Origin: Streptomyces cavernae
Lineage (GTDB): Bacteria > Actinomycetota > Actinomycetes > Streptomycetales > Streptomycetaceae
Direction of reading: 5' to 3'
Assembly: GCF_004023625.1 (NCBI RefSeq)
Contig: NZ_RPDJ01000043.1
Span: 1 to 64,000, forward strand
Length of the DNA stretch: 64,000 bases
Shown: in pieces, positions 59,777 through 64,000 of the stretch
Layout: each line of letters begins with the position of its first letter
Numbering within the stretch: position 1 is the first letter of the stretch
Notes under the pieces: generated by a model
Databases searched by the model: none
What the model saw: only the letters and a program-made list of their open reading frames with translations
Told to the model about the DNA's origin: nothing
Translations under genes and position numbers: made by a program

Positions 59777-60283
59777 TTAGAGCCCTTCCAGTGCATCAGC
59801 CGCATACTCGGCGGCCTCGTCTTTACTGCGCCGTCGTTGACGTCGACCCGGCTTCTCACCGGCCGCGCTGCCCGATACCGGTGCCAAACCGAGTTCGCCT
59901 CGTCGGCGCTCCAAATCTGCAATGACACCCAGCAACTCACTCCGGGGCAGCCCGTTCAACAAAGCCAGGACACGGCGTACAGACGGATCCTCGAATGCCT
60001 CCAGCGCATCGAGGTCGTCGTAACTCTCGTGCGGAAGCAGGTGTGCCGGCGGCACGCCCCCCAGAGCCTCGCACAGGACCATGATCGTCGCGATGGTCGG
60101 GTTGTCCTGCTTGCCGTTCGCAAGATTGTTAACGGCAGCGTAAGACACCGACGCGTGCTCGCCCGGCAGCGCCTCCACGGCAGACGAAAGCGAACGGCTC
60201 GAGTACGCCCGGCCGTTGGCATCCCGTCGGCTGGTCATGAGCGCCTTGAGCTTGACTGCCAGCGACGGACGGTCAGAGCTCAC
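59777..60283 (-). CDS. XRE-family helix-turn-helix regulator
   Basis: 168 residues from GTG 60283. Residues ~8-75 are the XRE domain (LAVKLKALMTSRRDANGRAY, SSRSLSSAVEALPGEHASVS, YAAVNNLANGKQDNPTIATI). A short helical middle (DDLDALEAFEDPSVRRVLAL, ELLGVIADLERRRGELGLAP) and a basic C-terminus follow. It forms an operon with the seven-helix protein and probably regulates it. Confidence 0.8.
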   Translation of the reverse strand: MSSDRPSLAVKLKALMTSRRDANGRAYSSRSLSSAVEALPGEHASVSYAAVNNLANGKQDNPTIATIMVLCEALGGVPPAHLLPHESYDDLDALEAFEDPSVRRVLALLNGLPRSELLGVIADLERRRGELGLAPVSGSAAGEKPGRRQRRRSKDEAAEYAADALEGL

Positions 60284-60561
60284 CGCGCACCGGGCTCGCC
60301 GGTCATGGCCGGAGAGCCGTCTCGCCGATGCCTACACACAACCACGTACCAGTCTCGCTCTCTTCGATCTCGCCCTTGTGTACTTTAGTTGACACGCTCG
60401 GTTGCGAAAGGCAGGATCACAATTGGAGCGCAGGGTAAGCACATTCCGCTTCCGGGTCATGGGTCCGTGGTGGCCTATGGACCTGCCTTCCAGGGGGTGG
60501 CTGGCCCTCATCGGCTCTTGCGCGCTTCCTGAAAAGGCACACTGAGGAGAGACCAGCGACC
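60284..60561. other. intergenic region upstream of the XRE operon
   Basis: About 280 bases with an AT-richer patch (TGTGTACTTTAGTTGACACG at ~60374-60395). It contains TTGACA on the plus strand and short inverted GTGT/ACAC elements, so divergent promoters and an XRE operator are plausible. No coding frame accepted. Confidence 0.45.
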
Positions 60562-60948
60562 ATGAGCGATTCCTGGGCCGTGTACGGAGCCCGATCCTCC
60601 GTGCTCAGCTCACCCGCGCCCGCCTCCCCCCTCTCCGCTGGGCGCTATTTGAGCATGCTGCCCGCCTCGTCGCTGGTCAGAACTGGTGTGCACCGTCCTG
60701 CGTACCGGGGACAGATTACAGACCGGCTCGGCGAACGGCTGGCGGACTGGATCGTCACCATCCCGGCGAATCGAAGGACGGCCGCTTCTGTCACCCGGCC
60801 CTCGCCAAGACGGCAACTTCGGCCACGCCGCCGTCCTCGACAGCGCGCGAAGACATCACGACTAGCCGCTCGCCCCGGCAACGCCGAGGTCATCATCGCG
60901 TTCCGCCCCGGCCTTACCGTCGCCGACGTCTACGGCACCTCGGCTTAA
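60562..60948 (+). CDS. hypothetical protein, doubtful
   Basis: 128 residues from ATG 60562, with GAGGAGAG 11 bases upstream. The middle (YRGQITDRLGERLADWIVTI) is protein-like, the following Arg/Pro/Gln tract looks out of frame, and the end (AEVIIAFRPGLTVADVYGTS) is again protein-like. It may be a degraded gene. No family recognised. Confidence 0.3.
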   Translation: MSDSWAVYGARSSVLSSPAPASPLSAGRYLSMLPASSLVRTGVHRPAYRGQITDRLGERLADWIVTIPANRRTAASVTRPSPRRQLRPRRRPRQRAKTSRLAARPGNAEVIIAFRPGLTVADVYGTSA

Positions 60949-60989
60949 GGCCCCACCCGCCCTTCCGCCCTGACAGCAAGGACCGCCGG

Positions 60990-61229
60990 ATGAGCACCAC
61001 TTCGCACGTGACGCGCCGCCCGCACAGAGCCCGGGGCAACCACCTGAGGTTGGTGGCCATCGCCCCGGCCACCAACCAGGAAGACGGGGACGACGAGAAG
61101 GGGGATGCGCCAAGCCCGAAGCATCGCAAAGCCAGTCCGGTGAGCAGCGGCGTGACCATGCGTGCGCTGGTGGCTCTCGGCGCGAACACCGCGGCTCTCG
61201 GCCCCGGAGGCGCCGCTACACCAAGTTGA
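60990..61229 (+). CDS. small basic hypothetical protein, doubtful
   Basis: 79 residues from ATG 60990, weak ribosome site. RPHRARGNHLRLVAIAPAT and DGDDEKGDAPSPKHRKASP are hydrophilic and low-complexity. Its direction and spacing fit the preceding frame. Unknown function, may be spurious. Confidence 0.25.
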   Translation: MSTTSHVTRRPHRARGNHLRLVAIAPATNQEDGDDEKGDAPSPKHRKASPVSSGVTMRALVALGANTAALGPGGAATPS

Positions 61230-61687
61230 TCAAACGTCAGCCAGCCGCCGAGACCGGCAGCGAGCGCACCAGCCCTGACGAGCCGATGATCTCATGGGCC
61301 CTCCAGCCCGCCGAGGAGACCCTGGCCACCGAACGAAGTGGCCGCCCGGCGGACAAACGGCCGACATCGTAGCCCGCCCCGGTTGCGGGCCTACGACTTT
61401 CAGGGCCGCAGCTCGGGCCACGTCGAAGACACCACTCGGACTTGTCCAGGCGATCATGCGCGGAGCCAGACAGACCTGAGCACACCCAGCGCACGGCTCA
61501 CCGTCAGAACACCCCCACACTAGCGGGGACGACCTTTCTGACCTGGAACGCAGCGAGGGCTTCGCGCTTCCATTACTGACTGCATGGGACCACCCACACT
61601 GTCGCGGATCTCGTGCGCGAGACTCTAGCGGCCGCGGATGTCAGTGCCGTGTGGTTGTCTCTCCACCAAGACGGATGGGGGTCTACT
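61230..61687. other. 458 bases upstream of cas3, no CRISPR repeats seen
   Basis: No repeated 28-29-base unit with spacers is present on either strand, and no coding frame is convincing. The stretch should hold the cas3 promoter. An in-frame extension of cas3 reaches back to GTG 61613. Confidence 0.5.
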
Positions 61688-64000
61688 TTGCGTCGGTCTA
61701 AAGCCCAACCTGATGAGTCGGTCTGGGGGAAGTCACGAGGGCTGGACCCGTCGCATCCGCCCTACCCCCTGATCCGCCATCTGCTGGATACGGCAGCCAT
61801 GACCCTGTTCCTCTGGGACCGATATCTCTCACAGAATCAGTGGCATGCAGTCGCTGCCGGGTTGGGTTGCCAGCAGGACTTGGCACGTGCGCGGGAACTG
61901 GCAGCGTTGTGTGCGGGGCTGCACGACATCGGCAAATTGACCGGCTTCCAGCTGTGCAGTGCGCATGGGCGTCAGAGGCTGAGCCGCGAGTTGCTCGGTG
62001 ACATGGGGCGCATCGGTGTGGAGCGGCTACCGCATGACGTGGCGGGGATGCATGCCGCATCATCTGCGGTGCTTGACGTATTGGGCTTTCCGCGGGGCGG
62101 CGATTCGCCGAAGGCTGCGATCCACCGGGTAGCGGAGATCATCGGGGGCCATCACGGCGTGTTCCATCAGCACGTGCACTGGCATCCGGATAATGCGGAT
62201 CTGCTCGGCGGTGCGGCCTGGGCGGAACAGCGCGCGGCTCATGCCAGAGCAGTGTTCGAGTTGTTGGGGGAGCCGGCACCGCCGGAGGAGATCGAAGGCG
62301 CCGCAGCGGTTCTCATTACCGGGCTGGTGGTCCTGGCTGACTGGCTGGTCAGTCAGGAGCATTACCTGCGGGCTCGGCAGGCCGAGCTGGAACAGTCGCT
62401 GTCTGATCATTTTGCGCGGTCGTATGCCGACGCTGAAGCGCTGGTGCGCGAGGCGGGGCTGCTGCCGGTGGAGTTGGAGCGCAAGGACTTCGCCGAGGCG
62501 TACGGCATCGTCGGGAAGCCGAACCCGCTGCAGCGGTCAGTGGCGGAAGAACTGCCGGCCTTTCTGGTGGCCAGAGGGCGGAACGGTGGCAGGCGCGGTT
62601 GTCGCAAGGGCGGAATCTTGCTGGTGACGGCGGCGCCGGGGGATGGCAAGAGTGAGACGGCCCTGGAGGCCGAGCGTGTTCTTGCGGAGTGTTTCGGTAC
62701 GCGCGGGTTCGCGTTCCTGCTGCCGACGATGGCAACCAGCGACCAGATGTACCTGCGGGTGTCCGGCGTCGTCGCACGTCAGGCCGGACAGGATGCCGGG
62801 TTGACGCTGACGCACAGCATGGCATGGCTGAACAGTGCGTACGCCGAGGACGGACGCGATGACCTGCGGGTTCTCACTGGCGAGGCGGAGGAAGACGACG
62901 CTGGTGCAGCGACGGGGCGTGAGGTCGATATGAGGCCACGCCGCTGGCTCCGGGGCGCCAAGAGGGCTCTGCTGGCGCAGTTCGCGGTCGGCACGGTGGA
63001 CCAGGCGCTGATGTCGGTGCTGCCGGTGCGGCACAACGCGCTGCGGCTGCTGGCGCTGTCCAACAAGACCTTCATCGTGGACGAGGCGCATGCCTACGAC
63101 CCGTACATGCAGGTCCTTTTGGGCCGGTTGCTGAACTGGCTCGGCTGGTACGGGGTTCCGGTCGTGCTGCTGTCCGCCACGCTGCCTACTTCTGTCAGCG
63201 ATCGCCTGATCAAGGAATACCTGCGGGGCACCAAGGCCATGCCGGTAAGCCGGCTGAAGAAGCTTACTTTCGTTGCCCCGTACCCGGGGTGGCTTTACGT
63301 GGACGGGGCTGACGGCGAGTGCACCCAGATATCTCCGGAACGGCAGGTGGAGCAGGCCGCGGCCCGCAGTCTGCATCTGGCGGTTCAGGTGGAGCCGGTT
63401 GTGCACGGGAAGGCAGGAGGGGAGCTGAACCGGCTCGCCGTGATCGAACGGCTCCTCACTCCGGTGATGGGCAACGCCGGCGGTTGCGCCTTGGTGGTGT
63501 GTAACACGGTGGCCGAGGCGCAGGACACGTACAAGCATGTCAAGGCGCTCGCCGCAGCCCGTGGGTGTAGGGCGGGGGAGGTGCAGTTGCTGCACGCCAG
63601 GATTCCGGGGGACGAGCGTGAGGAGCGTACGAAGAAGGTCACCGAGGGGCTGGGGCGTTCCGGTCCGCGGCCGCTGCGGCGGATCGTGGTGGCGACGCAG
63701 GTGGTGGAGCAGTCGCTGGATCTGGACGCGGACGTTGTGATCAGCGACCTGGCTCCGCTTGCGCTGCTGCTGCAGCGGGCGGGGCGCTGCTGGCGGCACG
63801 AGGCATGGTGGTCGGAGCATGAGCGGCTGCGGGCCCGGCCGGGGTGGGCGGACAGGCCGCGGCTGGTCGTGCTGGATCCGCTGGCCGCTGGCCGTGGCGT
63901 GCCCTACCAGTGGGGCGAGGTGTATGCGGAGTTCCTCCTGCGGGCGACGTCCGAGGTGTTGGTGCAACGCGGGGACAAGCCGGTCTCGGTCCCGGGCGAT
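61688..64000 (+). CDS. cas3: CRISPR-associated helicase-nuclease Cas3, 5' part (runs off the window)
   Basis: 771 codons are visible without a stop, from TTG 61688 (GGGGGT upstream); GTG 61613 is an alternative. The HD nuclease motif is AALCAGLHDIGKL (~78), with later metal-site His in EIIGGHHGVFHQHVHWH. The SF2 helicase has motif I LVTAAPGDGKSE (~315, a variant Walker A), motif II FIVDEAHAYDPY (~464), motif III LLSATLP (~496), and motif VI region VEQSLDLDADVVISDLAPLA and LLQRAGRCWRH. Order and the WGKSRGLDP start fit type I-E Cas3 of actinomycetes. It degrades DNA marked by Cascade. The rest of the operon must lie to the right. Confidence 0.9.
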   Translation, partial: MRRSKAQPDESVWGKSRGLDPSHPPYPLIRHLLDTAAMTLFLWDRYLSQNQWHAVAAGLGCQQDLARARELAALCAGLHDIGKLTGFQLCSAHGRQRLSRELLGDMGRIGVERLPHDVAGMHAASSAVLDVLGFPRGGDSPKAAIHRVAEIIGGHHGVFHQHVHWHPDNADLLGGAAWAEQRAAHARAVFELLGEPAPPEEIEGAAAVLITGLVVLADWLVSQEHYLRARQAELEQSLSDHFARSYADAEALVREAGLLPVELERKDFAEAYGIVGKPNPLQRSVAEELPAFLVARGRNGGRRGCRKGGILLVTAAPGDGKSETALEAERVLAECFGTRGFAFLLPTMATSDQMYLRVSGVVARQAGQDAGLTLTHSMAWLNSAYAEDGRDDLRVLTGEAEEDDAGAATGREVDMRPRRWLRGAKRALLAQFAVGTVDQALMSVLPVRHNALRLLALSNKTFIVDEAHAYDPYMQVLLGRLLNWLGWYGVPVVLLSATLPTSVSDRLIKEYLRGTKAMPVSRLKKLTFVAPYPGWLYVDGADGECTQISPERQVEQAAARSLHLAVQVEPVVHGKAGGELNRLAVIERLLTPVMGNAGGCALVVCNTVAEAQDTYKHVKALAAARGCRAGEVQLLHARIPGDEREERTKKVTEGLGRSGPRPLRRIVVATQVVEQSLDLDADVVISDLAPLALLLQRAGRCWRHEAWWSEHERLRARPGWADRPRLVVLDPLAAGRGVPYQWGEVYAEFLLRATSEVLVQRGDKPVSVPGD

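Noticed and set aside
61230..61687. Search for CRISPR repeats upstream of cas3
   Set aside because: No 28-29-base unit recurs. Any array must lie outside the window.

Overview
This is high-GC actinobacterial DNA, most likely Streptomyces. The signs are strong G/C preference at third codon positions, many GTG and TTG starts, Streptomyces-type IS630, IS5, ISAzo13 and ISAs1 elements, SpdB-like plasmid genes, and an actinophage-type structural operon. It is a mosaic of accessory DNA. I see no tRNA, rRNA or core metabolic gene, and no integrase.

Layout. (1) 1-1110: two abutting broken transposase genes. (2) 1116-8065: a plasmid or integrative-element module. It has a leftward winged-helix (replication or regulator-like) gene with a small downstream gene, a divergent control region with three related GTTGT/ACAAC operator-like palindromes, a small AlpA/excisionase-like DNA-binding protein, three tandem RNA hairpins with an identical loop, and a run of overlapping rightward genes for small and membrane proteins of SpdB type. 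(3) 8066-9628: an ISAs1 transposase remnant and a clean IS630 insertion. (4) 9622-17515: a 2501-residue secreted SpvB/FG-GAP/RHS polymorphic toxin with a C-terminal HNH-like (DUF2380-like) domain and no convincing immunity gene. (5) 17795-19194: a second, frameshifted IS630 copy beside the 3' end of a truncated lipoprotein-like gene.

(6) 19304-52543: a 33-kb rightward siphophage block. It opens with a cluster of enzymes: a Gp88-like protein, two ParB-domain proteins, a cupin, two PP-loop ATPases of the PAPS-reductase family, a stand-alone class II glutamine amidotransferase, a LAGLIDADG endonuclease and an aldehyde dehydrogenase. The packaging, head and tail genes follow: terminase, a portal-NUDIX-MuF fusion, XkdF-like protease, scaffold-like protein, capsid, connectors, tail tube, frameshifted tail chaperones, tape measure and tail/host-recognition proteins. 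An amidase endolysin and holin-like proteins close the block. There is no integrase, repressor, excision or DNA-replication module inside it, so it is a defective or domesticated prophage, a gene-transfer-like particle cluster, or the late half of a phage-plasmid whose other half is the plasmid-like module on the left.

(7) 52544-64000: accessory genes. They are an ISAs1 remnant, an ArsR-type repressor overlapping a retropepsin-like aspartic protease, an IS5-type unit with 57-bp inverted ends carrying a zinc-ribbon gene, a leftward three-gene cluster of unknown function (two acidic small proteins around a helical-repeat protein), a 29-bp perfect palindrome, an XRE regulator with a seven-helix membrane protein, and the first 2.3 kb of a cas3 gene that runs off the right edge.

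The best candidates for something undescribed are the enzyme cluster at 19.7-27 kb, the portal-NUDIX-MuF fusion, the UUGGAG hairpin array at 3.2 kb, and the acidic/helical-repeat cluster at 56.7-58.7 kb. All functional statements come from reading motifs and from family knowledge; no database search was run.
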